Shown here: in pieces, positions 32,361-39,892 of the stretch
Position numbering within the stretch: the first letter of the stretch is position 1
How the letters are laid out: each line of letters begins with the position of its first letter
The notes under the pieces: model-generated
Databases searched by the model: none
Told to the model about the DNA's origin: nothing
The model's input: only the letters and a program-made list of their open reading frames with translations
Source: Dehalococcoidia bacterium
GTDB lineage: Bacteria; Chloroflexota; Dehalococcoidia; GIF9; AB-539-J10
Direction of reading: 5' to 3'
Assembly (NCBI GenBank): GCA_016930935.1
Contig: JAFGFT010000058.1
Span: 1 to 52,151 of the forward strand
Length of the DNA: 52,151 nucleotides
Made by a program: the position numbers and the translations under genes

Positions 32361-33175
32361 CGCAGCCGAGGGCTACGGTCTACGAAGTGATGAGTGCCGC
32401 CATCGCGCGGGAACTTTGCGATAGCGAACTGTGGTTCCTGGGCATGTCGACCGGACCTCAGACGATTCTCATGCTGACACGCCTCCCAATCGTGGCGATG
32501 TCACTGGCGCAGCATATGCATGCGCCCAACTCGTGGATGCTCGTGGCAGGGTGGGTGATGAACCCTGACACGAGCAAAGTCCCAACAAGGATGGAAAGTG
32601 AGTTCGGCACAGCCCTCGGGGAATGGCCCGCTGAGGCGTTCAACAACAGCCTCAGCATGTCGTACATCGCAGGACGCCATGAGATAGACGTGGGATTCGG
32701 CTCAGCCGCGCAAGTAGACAAGTACGGCAACTGCAACACCGTCGCCATAGGCGACTACCACAAGCCCAGAGTCAGACTTGTCGGCCCCATAAACCAGCCC
32801 GGCCACTTCTCACTCTTCGGCCGCGAGATAATCATCATGCCTCACGAGAAACGCAACTTCGTTGACAGGGTAGATTTCGTCTCCGGTGCAGGGTTTCTCG
32901 AAGGCCCCGGCTGTCGCGAGAAACTCGGGCTGCGAGGGGGAGGACCCTTCATGATTCTGACAGACAAAGCCGTGTTCAGGTTTGATGAGCAGAGCAAACT
33001 CGCCACGCTCGAATCGGTGCACCCCGGTGTGAGCATCGAGGACGTCATCGCGAATACGGGCTACACGCACGACTACGTACCTTCAACGGTTAGAGAGACC
33101 CTTCTTCCGACACAGGAGGAACTGAGACTCATCCGCGAAGTCATTGACCCCCTGGCGACTATGCTCCCACGCTGA
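32357..33175 (+). CDS. CoA-transferase, beta subunit
   Basis: This 272-residue protein starts with GTG overlapping the alpha subunit stop. It has IDVGFGSAAQVDKYGNCNTVAIGD, a typical segment of IpdB/GctB-type subunits (split: VGFGSAAQVDKYGNCNTVA). The N-terminal half carries YEVMSAAIARELCDSELWFLG. SGAGFLEGPGCREKLGLRGGGP resembles the later conserved loops. The catalytic glutamate of the complex is expected here but I cannot place it with certainty. Together with the alpha subunit it forms the working enzyme. Confidence 0.85.
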   Translation: MTQPRATVYEVMSAAIARELCDSELWFLGMSTGPQTILMLTRLPIVAMSLAQHMHAPNSWMLVAGWVMNPDTSKVPTRMESEFGTALGEWPAEAFNNSLSMSYIAGRHEIDVGFGSAAQVDKYGNCNTVAIGDYHKPRVRLVGPINQPGHFSLFGREIIIMPHEKRNFVDRVDFVSGAGFLEGPGCREKLGLRGGGPFMILTDKAVFRFDEQSKLATLESVHPGVSIEDVIANTGYTHDYVPSTVRETLLPTQEELRLIREVIDPLATMLPR

Positions 33176-33244
33176 AGTCCTGCCATCGAAAGGGCGTCCC
33201 AGCTACCCCGAGTGACCCGCTTTCCAGGAGCCGCCACCTGCAGG

Positions 33245-33481
33245 CTAGCCGCCACCGCCACCATCGTCCTGTCCACCACCGTAATTGCCACCGTTATGTA
33301 GCTCATCGGGCCGTGTATCCCGTCTCCCGTCCTTCCTCGTACGCGTTCCGGTAACGAAGAACCCGTAGGCGCCACCGAGTGCGACAAGAAGCAGTCCTTC
33401 AGGTACGAAGGAAATCTCTTCGACCGCCGCGATAAGTCCAAGGATTGCGGCGAATATCGCAGCGTGAACGACTCGTCTCAT
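33245..33481 (-). CDS. Small membrane protein with glycine-rich tail
   Basis: This 78-residue protein starts at the ATG behind GGAGGAG. It has two short hydrophobic segments (AAIFAAILGLIAAV and LLLVALGGAYGFFV), then a basic-acidic stretch and a tail of NGGNYGGGQDDGGGGG. Such Gly-rich tails occur in small secreted or membrane proteins. No family recognised. It is convergent with the CoA-transferase operon. Confidence 0.6.
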   Translation of the reverse strand: MRRVVHAAIFAAILGLIAAVEEISFVPEGLLLVALGGAYGFFVTGTRTRKDGRRDTRPDELHNGGNYGGGQDDGGGGG

Positions 33482-33736
33482 GCGCTCCTCCGACTCACGG
33501 GGGTTGCAGTGTGACATCGCATGCTCTGCATGATCAGAGCTACCATCCCTGCACTCCGGGAAAATCGTTGCAGCCGGTCATGATGACCTGAGCGCATACT
33601 ACGGCAGGAGAGAGACTGGCAGGAACCCGAAACCGGACGGCCACAAGACGCAGTCACGCAAGACTCAAGATGCATCCGGTGTTATGAGAAAAGGAAGGCC
33701 AGAGAAAACGCCTGCTACCAGCCGATTCACTCGCAA

Positions 33737-33878
33737 GGGCTGTCCTTCGTCCTCGAAGTCAACACAGGAGTCGAAGACCCCTTCCTGACCATACTCAATT
33801 CCCCTCCCGCTTTCGCTTTTGCAGGGGGAGCCGCGAAAGCTTCAAGCCTCGGGCGAAGACAAAGGACAACCCTACGTG
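33737..33878 (-). ncRNA. Candidate structured RNA (long end-to-end hairpin, 6S-like layout)
   Basis: On the minus strand GGGTTGTCCTTTGTCTTCG (33872-33854) pairs along all 19 positions with CGAGGACGAAGGACAGCCC (33755-33737), counting three G-U pairs. On the plus strand those three would be A-C mismatches, so the RNA is read from the minus strand. Inside lie smaller hairpins (GCTTTCGC/GCGAAAGC; GTC-TTC-GAC within CAGGA/TCCTG). A minus-strand promoter (TTGTTT, 16 bp, TAGGAT) starts it near 33878. The two ends pairing around an open middle resembles 6S RNA, but the class is not proven. Confidence 0.55.
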
Positions 33879-33884
33879 AGCGCT

Positions 33885-33912
33885 ATCCTACCACATCCCT
33901 CAGGCAAAACAA
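33885..33912 (-). promoter_or_regulatory. Promoter of the candidate structured RNA
   Basis: Minus strand: TTGTTT (33907-33912), 16 bp, TAGGAT (33885-33890). The start would fall at the base of the long helix, near 33878. Confidence 0.45.
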
Positions 33913-34329
33913 CGCTTTTTGAGAGCAGTTTTCATCATATGCGATAGTTTTCTGCGAACACGCGTGTGCAGTCACGTTGCAGACGACTGGCGACTCTGTT
34001 ACAAATGGTACTGTCCAGGGAGACCAAGTCAGGACATCGAGTGAAACCCGCCGTCTGGAGGTTGGGGGGAGTTGTGGTCCACGAAACCGCGTTGCAGGAC
34101 AAGCTGGAATCAAGGATGGCTTCCCTACAGACTCAAGCGCGAGGCCTGGGCATTCCGCTGAAGCAATCCTCCTCTTTGCGGTTCGCATTTGCCGAACCCC
34201 ATTCACAGATATGGCACTTCAGGCACGACAACTTCATCAAAGAAGATTGGGAATCTCTGAGAGTCTGCGCCGGCGGACAGAATCCCAGAACTCCACTGTG
34301 GCAGAAGATGTGGGGAACGGAGGAAGGCA
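33913..34329 (+). promoter_or_regulatory. Intergenic region with possible promoter of the Usp gene
   Basis: About 420 bases without a convincing gene. A candidate plus-strand promoter is TTGCAG (33977-33982), 17 bp, TACAAA (34000-34005), which would give a long leader of over 300 bases to the universal stress gene. I do not see a known riboswitch in it. Confidence 0.35.
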
Positions 34330-35217
34330 ATGATAACGCGAATACTGGCGCCTATCGATGGCTGCGACCGATCCGAAAACGTACTCCCATACGTTGAGGA
34401 ACTGAGCCAGAGGCTCGAAGCGCACATCACCGTACTTCACGTCTTTCCACCATCCCTTCACCTCCAACAGGACGTGCACTCACAATACGTGACAGGACTG
34501 GTCGACGATATTCGAAAACGACTCAGCAGACCCGAAATCGAGGTGAAAGGGATTGTGCTTGAGGGGAAGCCAAGCCGCGAGATAGTGGATTTCGCGGCAC
34601 AGGCTGACATAGGACTCATCGCAGCAGCTCCGCATAGCCAGACCAGCATCACACATTGGACAGTCGGCAGGACTGCTGACAAGGTAATCAGAGAAACAAG
34701 CAAGCCCGTGCTTCTCGTAAGAAACGGCGCGGCGGACAGAAGCCAGGACCACATACTCCTGTCACGCGTACTGGTACCACTCGATGGCTCACGTGCCAGT
34801 CGTGATGTATTGCCATATGTCGAGTCCATCCTCAAGCCACTTCAGGAATCCGGCCGTGGAAGACTCTTCCTGCTGCACGTCCTGCCAGGCACCCACTATG
34901 CAACAGGCCCCGCTATCGCCAAGAAAGTGGACTACACATCGTCCGAGATGGAAGGTCTCCACGCGCAGGCATCCCGCTATCTTGAAGAGATTGCAGTCAT
35001 GCTAAGGCGTAGTGGCAAGCAAGTCGAGAGCAGGATTGCCGTGGGAGATGCGGCCACAATGATTCTCAAGACTGCCACAGAAACGGAGACGAATCTCATC
35101 GCAATGACAACACACGGCTACACCGGTTTCAGTCGACTCTTTCTTGGGAGTGTTGCAGACAGGGTGCTGCGCAATTCCACAGTGCCTCTCTTGCTCATCA
35201 AGCCATCGGGCCATTGA
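34330..35217 (+). CDS. Tandem universal stress protein (two UspA domains)
   Basis: This 295-residue protein contains two UspA domains, each beginning RILAPIDG or RVLVPLDG. The second domain (from about residue 143) has the ATP-binding pattern THGYTGFSRLFLGSVADRVL followed by STVPLLLIKP (G-2x-G-9x-G-S type). The first domain lacks the glycines in that region (APHSQTSITHWTVGRTADK), so only the second is likely to bind ATP. GGAGGAAGG precedes the ATG. It is convergent with the methyltransferase gene. Confidence 0.9.
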   Translation: MITRILAPIDGCDRSENVLPYVEELSQRLEAHITVLHVFPPSLHLQQDVHSQYVTGLVDDIRKRLSRPEIEVKGIVLEGKPSREIVDFAAQADIGLIAAAPHSQTSITHWTVGRTADKVIRETSKPVLLVRNGAADRSQDHILLSRVLVPLDGSRASRDVLPYVESILKPLQESGRGRLFLLHVLPGTHYATGPAIAKKVDYTSSEMEGLHAQASRYLEEIAVMLRRSGKQVESRIAVGDAATMILKTATETETNLIAMTTHGYTGFSRLFLGSVADRVLRNSTVPLLLIKPSGH

Positions 35218-35434
35218 CGCAGCCATGCCCCTTCTTGTGAACCTGCGGTCCTCACGGGGCAGAGGGCATCAGACATGAACATGAGTGGCACAGAGAGCGG
35301 ATCCGGCCCATTTCCAAAACGCAAGAGGGCCTTTCAGAGTTGGCGCCAGTTCCGCCAGACTGAATGGCAAGAGCAACCGTAGTCAGACAAGGTGCGGTAC
35401 ATCACCCTGCCTGCACATCATACCTGCCACACGG

Positions 35435-36202
35435 TCAGATCGACGTATCAGGTACAGTGCACAGAAAGAACGCCCTCTCTGCATGGTCAAGACAACCGGG
35501 CACTACTGCATCACCCTCAAGTCCATATGTTTCAACGTCATTGAATCCAGCTCTCGCCAGTCCAGCGAGCACTTGCTCCATAGAATGGTATCGCTGGTAG
35601 AGCACCACCTCTTCAACCCACTCCGCATTGCTGCCAGCACTGTGCACGACGGTCGCACGAAATACGCCAAGTTGCCTCTTCCTGTCGAAACTCGCCCTGG
35701 AAACCAGCGTGTGGTCTTCAGTAGTGACCTCCCGCCTGCCACTCCAGTGCATCCGGTATCCTGTCTCCGTATTCAGGTCAAAGAGGAACAATCCTCCAGG
35801 CCGCATACTTGCACGAACGCAGCGAAACACGTCTTCCAGTTCGTCAACACTGAGAATATGGTTGAGGCTGTCGAAGGTGCACAGCACGACATCGAATGCC
35901 GAACGGAGGCCAAAACACCGTGCATCAGCCTGCAAGAGATGCACACCGGGTGCATTCTTTCTGGCGTAGTGCAGCATCTGCCGCGAACCATCAAGCCCGA
36001 CAACCCGATAACCTCGTTCTGAGAGTTCACCTGCCAGTTGTCCCGTACCGCAGCATAGGTCCAAGACTCGAGCGGTGGCATCAACCCTGGGAATCACCAG
36101 CAAGCCAACGATCCTGAGCCAGTTGAGGCTAGTGGGACCCCAGTGCACGTTATACACGTACGCGAATGGGTCGTAAACACACGGAGGCGGCAGTGACTTC
36201 AA
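35435..36202 (-). CDS. Class I SAM-dependent methyltransferase
   Basis: This 255-residue protein has motif I VLDLCCGTGQLA near residue 46, then VVGLDGSRQML and ADARCFGL, followed by FDVVLCTFDSLNH, which is the small-molecule methyltransferase order. The start is a TTG at 36202 with GGAG about 11 bases upstream; no closer ATG fits. The N-terminal DPFAYVYNVHWGP is typical of ubiquinone/sarcosine-type methylases. The substrate is unknown. A long leader with an intrinsic terminator lies upstream, so its expression may be set by attenuation. Confidence 0.82.
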   Translation of the reverse strand: MKSLPPPCVYDPFAYVYNVHWGPTSLNWLRIVGLLVIPRVDATARVLDLCCGTGQLAGELSERGYRVVGLDGSRQMLHYARKNAPGVHLLQADARCFGLRSAFDVVLCTFDSLNHILSVDELEDVFRCVRASMRPGGLFLFDLNTETGYRMHWSGRREVTTEDHTLVSRASFDRKRQLGVFRATVVHSAGSNAEWVEEVVLYQRYHSMEQVLAGLARAGFNDVETYGLEGDAVVPGCLDHAERAFFLCTVPDTSI

Positions 36203-36303
36203 CAGAATTCAGCTCCAGGTACTCGTACTAAGACCGAATTTACGCAGGCTCGGCCCACGTGATAACGATACACCACACCTGGAGCAAATACGAAGCGGGC
36301 AGG

Positions 36304-36346
36304 AAAAAAAGCCGGGCCCCGGGGGAGGGCTACTTACCGGGGCCCG
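36304..36346 (-). terminator. Intrinsic terminator in the methyltransferase leader
   Basis: On the minus strand a perfect 10-bp stem (CGGGCCCCGG with CCGGGGCCCG; 36337-36346 and 36313-36322) around a 14-base loop is followed by GGC and seven T (36304-36310). This is a textbook rho-independent terminator, about 100 bases before the methyltransferase start codon, so transcription from upstream would stop here unless relieved. Confidence 0.8.
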
Positions 36347-36423
36347 TATCGACAAGAGGAGAGAAGAGAGCGAAGCAGTTTGCAGAGTGTGACCCGAGTA
36401 CTTGAGAGAGAGGAGGTAAGGTC

Positions 36424-36474
36424 ATGGGAGATGCCAGGCCGTCTCTCCTGCTTCTGCGATATTGGGGCTGCTAA
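36424..36474 (+). CDS. Possible 16-residue leader peptide
   Basis: A very good ribosome site (GGAGGT at 36412-36417, 6 bases before the ATG) precedes MGDARPSLLLLRYWGC and a TAA stop. Its strand is opposite to the methyltransferase leader and the same as the MarR gene further on. The run of Leu followed by Arg-Tyr-Trp-Gly-Cys is the kind of sequence that could stall ribosomes. Very short, so it may be chance. Confidence 0.35.
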   Translation: MGDARPSLLLLRYWGC

Positions 36475-36541
36475 GGTACTTTGTGTCGCCTACGAACCAT
36501 CTTCCCACTTTCGGGCCTTTCAGGCACTTAGACAGAAAACG

Positions 36542-36555
36542 TTTCGTATACGACA
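36542..36555. promoter_or_regulatory. MarR-type operator 1
   Basis: TTTCGTATACGACA contains the perfect 10-bp palindrome TCGTATACGA. It sits at the predicted start point of the minus-strand leader transcript. Confidence 0.5.
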
Positions 36556-36561
36556 GAGAGT

Positions 36562-36590
36562 AGTATGCAGGGGTTCGCGGTTTTTGTCAA
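36562..36590 (-). promoter_or_regulatory. Promoter of the minus-strand leader transcript
   Basis: Minus strand: TTGACA (36585-36590), 17 bp, CATACT (36562-36567). The start would be near 36555, inside operator 1, giving a leader of about 230-250 bases that ends at the terminator at 36304. Confidence 0.5.
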
Positions 36591-36668
36591 TACTCTCGGC
36601 GAATTTTCCCCACACACGAACAACATAGCCCCTCCTGAGGCGGTCTTCAGATACGCCACTGACCTGCC

Positions 36669-36682
36669 TGTCGCATACGACA
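36669..36682. promoter_or_regulatory. MarR-type operator 2
   Basis: TGTCGCATACGACA is a near-perfect palindrome (TGTCG/CGACA around CATA) between the two divergent transcripts, closely related to operator 1. Confidence 0.5.
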
Positions 36683-36716
36683 CGATTTCAGCAACAAGGT
36701 GCAGAACAGACAAAGA

Positions 36717-36733
36717 TGTCGTACATGACGACA
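36717..36733. promoter_or_regulatory. MarR-type operator 3
   Basis: TGTCGTACATGACGACA is a perfect 6-5-6 inverted repeat sharing TGTCG and CGACA with operator 2. A further related word, TTCGCATACGTG, begins at 36780 just before the -10-like TAGAAT at 36793-36798 of the marR gene. Confidence 0.5.
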
Positions 36734-36842
36734 AATCAACGACTTCCCTATCTGAAAGGTGCTCCAGTTACCATATCACTTCGCATACGTGGTAGAATCG
36801 ACTAGCCAGCATCGATACGCTTCACTTCAGGAGGAACACCAC

Positions 36843-37391
36843 ATGACCGAAGATGCCGGGCAGGTCTATGACTACAGACTTGACCCTATCAATAATGACG
36901 ATGACTACAACCTCATCTCCGTCATCAACCAGACCAGCCATGCATGGAGTCTTGCCCGCACTCGTGAACTCAGCAAGTATGGCTATGACCTCAGTATCAT
37001 GCGGTCTGCAGTGCTCATGGTTCTACAAACGAGAGACAACAACGCGACGCCAACGGAGATTTCCCAGTGGCTGCTTCGAGAGCCACACACCATCTCTGCA
37101 TTGCTCGACCGAATGGAGAAGGACGGCCTCGTCCGCCGTTTTCGCGACATGCACAAGAAGAACACGGTACGTGTTGCGATGACTGAGAAAGGCCGCCACG
37201 CGTACGAGAAGTCACTTGAGAGAGACACGTTCCACAATCTGATGTCTGTTCTATCAGACACAGAGCGTGAACAACTTCGCAACGCAATGACCAAGCTGTG
37301 GTTGCGTGCACTTCAGGAAGTGCAACATGAGGTTCCGTGGGCGAGCAAGGCTCCCTCACACATTGCGGTTGAAACTGTCTCCAAGGACTAG
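36843..37391 (+). CDS. MarR-family transcriptional regulator 3
   Basis: This 182-residue protein has TPTEISQWLLREPHTISALLDRMEKDGLVRR as recognition region (shown in part: ISQWLLREPHTIS) and KKNTVRVAMTEKG as wing. It is a paralogue of the regulator at 29861, with an acidic N-terminal extension of about 20 residues. CAGGAGGA precedes the ATG. Several related palindromes (TGTCG/CGACA type) lie in the 300 bases upstream, so it probably controls itself and the divergent leader/methyltransferase. A nitroreductase gene follows 96 bases downstream. Confidence 0.87.
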   Translation: MTEDAGQVYDYRLDPINNDDDYNLISVINQTSHAWSLARTRELSKYGYDLSIMRSAVLMVLQTRDNNATPTEISQWLLREPHTISALLDRMEKDGLVRRFRDMHKKNTVRVAMTEKGRHAYEKSLERDTFHNLMSVLSDTEREQLRNAMTKLWLRALQEVQHEVPWASKAPSHIAVETVSKD

Positions 37392-37487
37392 CCGCCATCA
37401 CCTTCGGGCACAATTGCCGAAGAGTCTCCTCGATGGCGTCGAAAGGGTGCTCGTGGTAGTATGGCCACATTCTACGGGAGGGTTCAC

Positions 37488-38066
37488 ATGAACGTACACG
37501 AACTCATACTCAAGAACCGCAGCTATCGGCGCTTCCATCAGAACGAACCCGTGGCCATGGACACACTTCGTGAGCTTGTTGACTACGCGAGAATCGCACA
37601 ATCGCCGTGGAATCAACAGGCAGTGAAGTTCCTGCTTTGCAACAGGCCAGAGAAGAACTCTGAGATATTCGCGCATCTGCACTGGGCTGCAAGGATGCCC
37701 GACTGGCCCGGACCTGCAGAAGGCGAAAGGCCTTCCGCCTACATCGTGATTGTGGGAGACAGGGAACTCGGCAAGGTGTTCAACTATGACCACGTCGTTG
37801 CAGGCACTGCCATTCTCCTCGGAGCAGTGGAGCGCGGACTGGGAGGATGCCTCCTCGGAGCATTCAGCAAGAAGAACATCGCCCCGACCCTTGGTATCTC
37901 AGACCGTTACGATCCTCTGCTGGTCATCGCCCTCGGCAAGCCGGCCGAAACCGCCGTGCTTGACCCTGTCGGACCCGACGGCAATACGGCCTACTGGACC
38001 GACAAGGATGGAGTACACCACGTACCGAAAAGGTCGCTGGAAGACCTGCTTCTGGGCGAACTCTAG
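37488..38066 (+). CDS. Nitroreductase-family protein 2
   Basis: This 192-residue protein has KNRSYRRFHQNEPVAMDTL at the start, ARIAQSPWNQQAVKFLLC for flavin contacts, and AGTAILLGAVERGLGGCLLGA in the second half. This is the short nitroreductase form. GGGAGGG lies before the ATG at 37488. It follows a MarR gene, a usual pairing where the regulator responds to an aromatic or quinone substrate of the reductase. A strong hairpin follows the stop codon. Confidence 0.88.
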   Translation: MNVHELILKNRSYRRFHQNEPVAMDTLRELVDYARIAQSPWNQQAVKFLLCNRPEKNSEIFAHLHWAARMPDWPGPAEGERPSAYIVIVGDRELGKVFNYDHVVAGTAILLGAVERGLGGCLLGAFSKKNIAPTLGISDRYDPLLVIALGKPAETAVLDPVGPDGNTAYWTDKDGVHHVPKRSLEDLLLGEL

Positions 38067-38077
38067 TCATGCACAGA

Positions 38078-38110
38078 ACGAGGGCGCGGTCCTACCTCTC
38101 GCGCCCTCGT
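38078..38110. terminator. Hairpin after the nitroreductase gene
   Basis: ACGAGGGCGCG (38078-38088) pairs perfectly over 11 bp with CGCGCCCTCGT (38100-38110). It lies between convergent genes and could stop both, though neither side has a T-run. Confidence 0.55.
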
Positions 38111-38132
38111 CATCACGAGTCCACTCCCGCTT

Positions 38133-38354
38133 CTACATCGTCCAGGCATCGTAGCCGACCAGTTCGATCTCGTCAGCCATTTCTCCTCTTGCAATAAGAC
38201 GCGTTCTCACTTCTTCCTCCAGCAGGTCAAGCATCTCTTCCATGTTCGATGCTACAACCACACAGCCGTTCAGAGAGGGAACGCTCCCTACCGGACGACC
38301 GCAATCATCATGGACCACCGAAATAGCGAATCGCTGAGACAATGCGCCCTCCAT
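38133..38354 (-). CDS. HicB-like antitoxin-fold protein without a toxin partner
   Basis: This 73-residue protein starts at the ATG at 38354 (GGAGGAAA upstream). It reads FAISVVHDDCGRPVGSVPSLNGCVVVASNMEEM (in part: GSVPSLNGCVVVASN), which resembles the HicB fold: a strand, the P-x-L-x-G-C turn and a helix. The usual HicB carries a DNA-binding tail, absent here, and no HicA toxin gene is adjacent. It may be a solitary HicB-fold protein with another role. Confidence 0.6.
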   Translation of the reverse strand: MEGALSQRFAISVVHDDCGRPVGSVPSLNGCVVVASNMEEMLDLLEEEVRTRLIARGEMADEIELVGYDAWTM

Positions 38355-38504
38355 ACCACAATTTCCTCCGCCACTACTCAGATGAGAAGACGGGCAGCTT
38401 TGAATGTATAGTCGCAAAATTGAGCTTGTCAAGGGAGCATGCGAGCGTCTGCACGCCTCGCGCAAGAGCCCGCATCAAGGATAGTGGCGCGCCATATCAA
38501 ACAC

Positions 38505-38524
38505 TGTGACAGCCAGCTGTTACA
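38505..38524. promoter_or_regulatory. Inverted repeat upstream of the ARPP-1 gene
   Basis: TGTGACAGCCAGCTGTTACA is a 9-2-9 inverted repeat with one mismatch, about 45 bases before the ATG of the ARPP-1 gene. It could be an operator. Confidence 0.4.
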
Positions 38525-38566
38525 CGCCACTGATATTCTGCGTCAAACCGAAGAAAGGAGCCTGAG

Positions 38567-39559
38567 ATGAACAGCAGTGTTGCCAGGTGTCTCGCAGATA
38601 TCGAATTGGGAGAGCCGCAGGAAGCCATGGGCGTTACTGTCTTCCCCCTGTTTACACCCACTGAACCCGGAATGAGCTATCTTGCACTCAAGACGGCTTT
38701 GAAGACAGGAACAATTGCCGTCTCGGAGGTATCCGCCGCCGGAGTTGTGGGAAACATCAGGGTGCGCAACACGGGCGATATCCCTGTGTTGCTCCTTGAC
38801 GGAGAGGAGATATCAGGAGCCAAGCAGAATCGCGTTCTCAATACGGCAATTCTTGTGGATGCACATACTGACATCATTATCCCGGTGAGTTGTACCGAAC
38901 AGGGCAGATGGACAGACGTTTCATCCAACTTTCAGGAGTCCCTTTCAGTGGCGCCACCTCGACTGCGCAGAACAACGCAACGAACGGTAACCACGTCTCT
39001 TGGGGAAGGACAGTCCTTCCGAGCAGATCAGGGCGAAGTATGGGAAGAAGTGCGCCGTATGGCCGCCGACGCGGGCGTGCACTCGGAGACAGGGGCTATG
39101 CGAGACATCTTTCAGACACGCATGCCTGACCTGGATGCCATCCTGCAACGGTTCTCTTTCCACCCTTCACAGTGCGGACTGATGGTCGCGGCAGGCGGAG
39201 ACATCCTCGGATTTGATTTCGTCTCGCGTCCGGATGTCTATGCGGTCCTGCACACAAAACTTGTGCGCAGCTACGCCATGGATGCACTGCTCGGAAACAG
39301 GAAGTCCGGTAGGCGTGTTTCCCAGGAGACTGCGAAAGGATTCCTTCACGCCACCAATTCGGCGCAGGAAACCAGCTACAAATCTGCCGGGGTAGGTTGT
39401 GACTACAGATACACGGGAGCACACATGGTTGGTTCAGCAATCGCGCTGGACACTGAGGTCGTCCACACTGCGTTCTTCGCTGTGCCGAACGACGAACCAT
39501 CCGCCTCACACGACCACCTCCGAAGCCACGTATCCCGAAGAGGATTCAGAAACGGATAG
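38567..39559 (+). CDS. ARPP-1 domain protein
   Basis: This 330-residue protein has PVLLLDGEEISGAKQNRVLN and IIIPVSCTEQGRW in its first half, the signature of the ARPP-1 domain, named for its association with ADP-ribosylglycohydrolase and rhodanese-phosphatase proteins. Its molecular role is unknown. The second half is a mixed alpha/beta region without a motif I can name. AAAGGAG precedes the ATG. It has no enzyme partner here; the neighbours are a HicB-like gene and a small CxxC protein. Confidence 0.75.
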   Translation: MNSSVARCLADIELGEPQEAMGVTVFPLFTPTEPGMSYLALKTALKTGTIAVSEVSAAGVVGNIRVRNTGDIPVLLLDGEEISGAKQNRVLNTAILVDAHTDIIIPVSCTEQGRWTDVSSNFQESLSVAPPRLRRTTQRTVTTSLGEGQSFRADQGEVWEEVRRMAADAGVHSETGAMRDIFQTRMPDLDAILQRFSFHPSQCGLMVAAGGDILGFDFVSRPDVYAVLHTKLVRSYAMDALLGNRKSGRRVSQETAKGFLHATNSAQETSYKSAGVGCDYRYTGAHMVGSAIALDTEVVHTAFFAVPNDEPSASHDHLRSHVSRRGFRNG

Positions 39560-39576
39560 CAGTGCTGTCCGTACGC

Positions 39577-39605
39577 TTGACAACGTGTCAAACCGCGGAT
39601 ACGCT
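39577..39605 (+). promoter_or_regulatory. Promoter of the small CxxC gene
   Basis: TTGACA (39577-39582), 17 bp, TACGCT (39600-39605). TGTCAA at 39586-39591 makes a perfect inverted repeat with the -35 hexamer (6-3-6). Confidence 0.5.
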
Positions 39606-39640
39606 GCAATTGCACCGCCGTGGTGTGGGGAGGTGAGTGT

Positions 39641-39862
39641 ATGGAAGGTCTGACCAGGGATGAAGCGGTTCTTCTCTGTTCCCGTGTACGTGAACAGAAT
39701 CAGGCCACTGTCTACTCTCCCGAGAGGATACAGTGCTGGAAGTGTGTCCGCTCTTCCGGAGGCAACCCGGATGCAATGCTCATGACGCGCAGTCCCGGCT
39801 ATCTTGGGTGCGATCTGATAAACAAGCTGCTGGCGCGCATGAAGCGCGCCAGCAGCGTTTGA
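39641..39862 (+). CDS. Small CxxC protein, gene ending in a hairpin
   Basis: This 73-residue protein starts behind GGGGAGGTG. It has a helical start (LTRDEAVLLCSRVREQN), then RIQCWKCVRSSGG, which could be half of a zinc ribbon, and GYLGCDLINKLL. The last codons, encoding LLARMKRASS, form a perfect 13-bp hairpin, so the transcript probably ends within or just after the coding region. Family not recognised. Confidence 0.55.
   Translation: MEGLTRDEAVLLCSRVREQNQATVYSPERIQCWKCVRSSGGNPDAMLMTRSPGYLGCDLINKLLARMKRASSV
39826..39856 (+). terminator. Hairpin inside the end of the small CxxC gene
   Basis: GCTGCTGGCGCGC (39826-39838) pairs perfectly over 13 bp with GCGCGCCAGCAGC (39844-39856) around ATGAA. 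It is immediately followed by GTTTGA, containing the stop codon. Confidence 0.65.
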
Positions 39863-39892
39863 CCCGGCGTTCTGAGACTCCCTCGGAGTCCT

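Noticed and set aside
33966-34397. Plus-strand open frame of 143 codons before the Usp gene
   Set aside because: No ribosome site, no known motifs, and it runs into the Usp gene in another frame.
36350-36560. Possible known riboswitch (cobalamin or c-di-GMP) in the methyltransferase leader
   Set aside because: A few bases resemble parts of those classes (for example an AGGAGA word and GACACAAAG), but the core conserved elements are missing, so no class is assigned.
38133-38354. HicAB toxin-antitoxin module
   Set aside because: Only a HicB-like fold is visible. No HicA frame of about 60-80 codons was found on either side.
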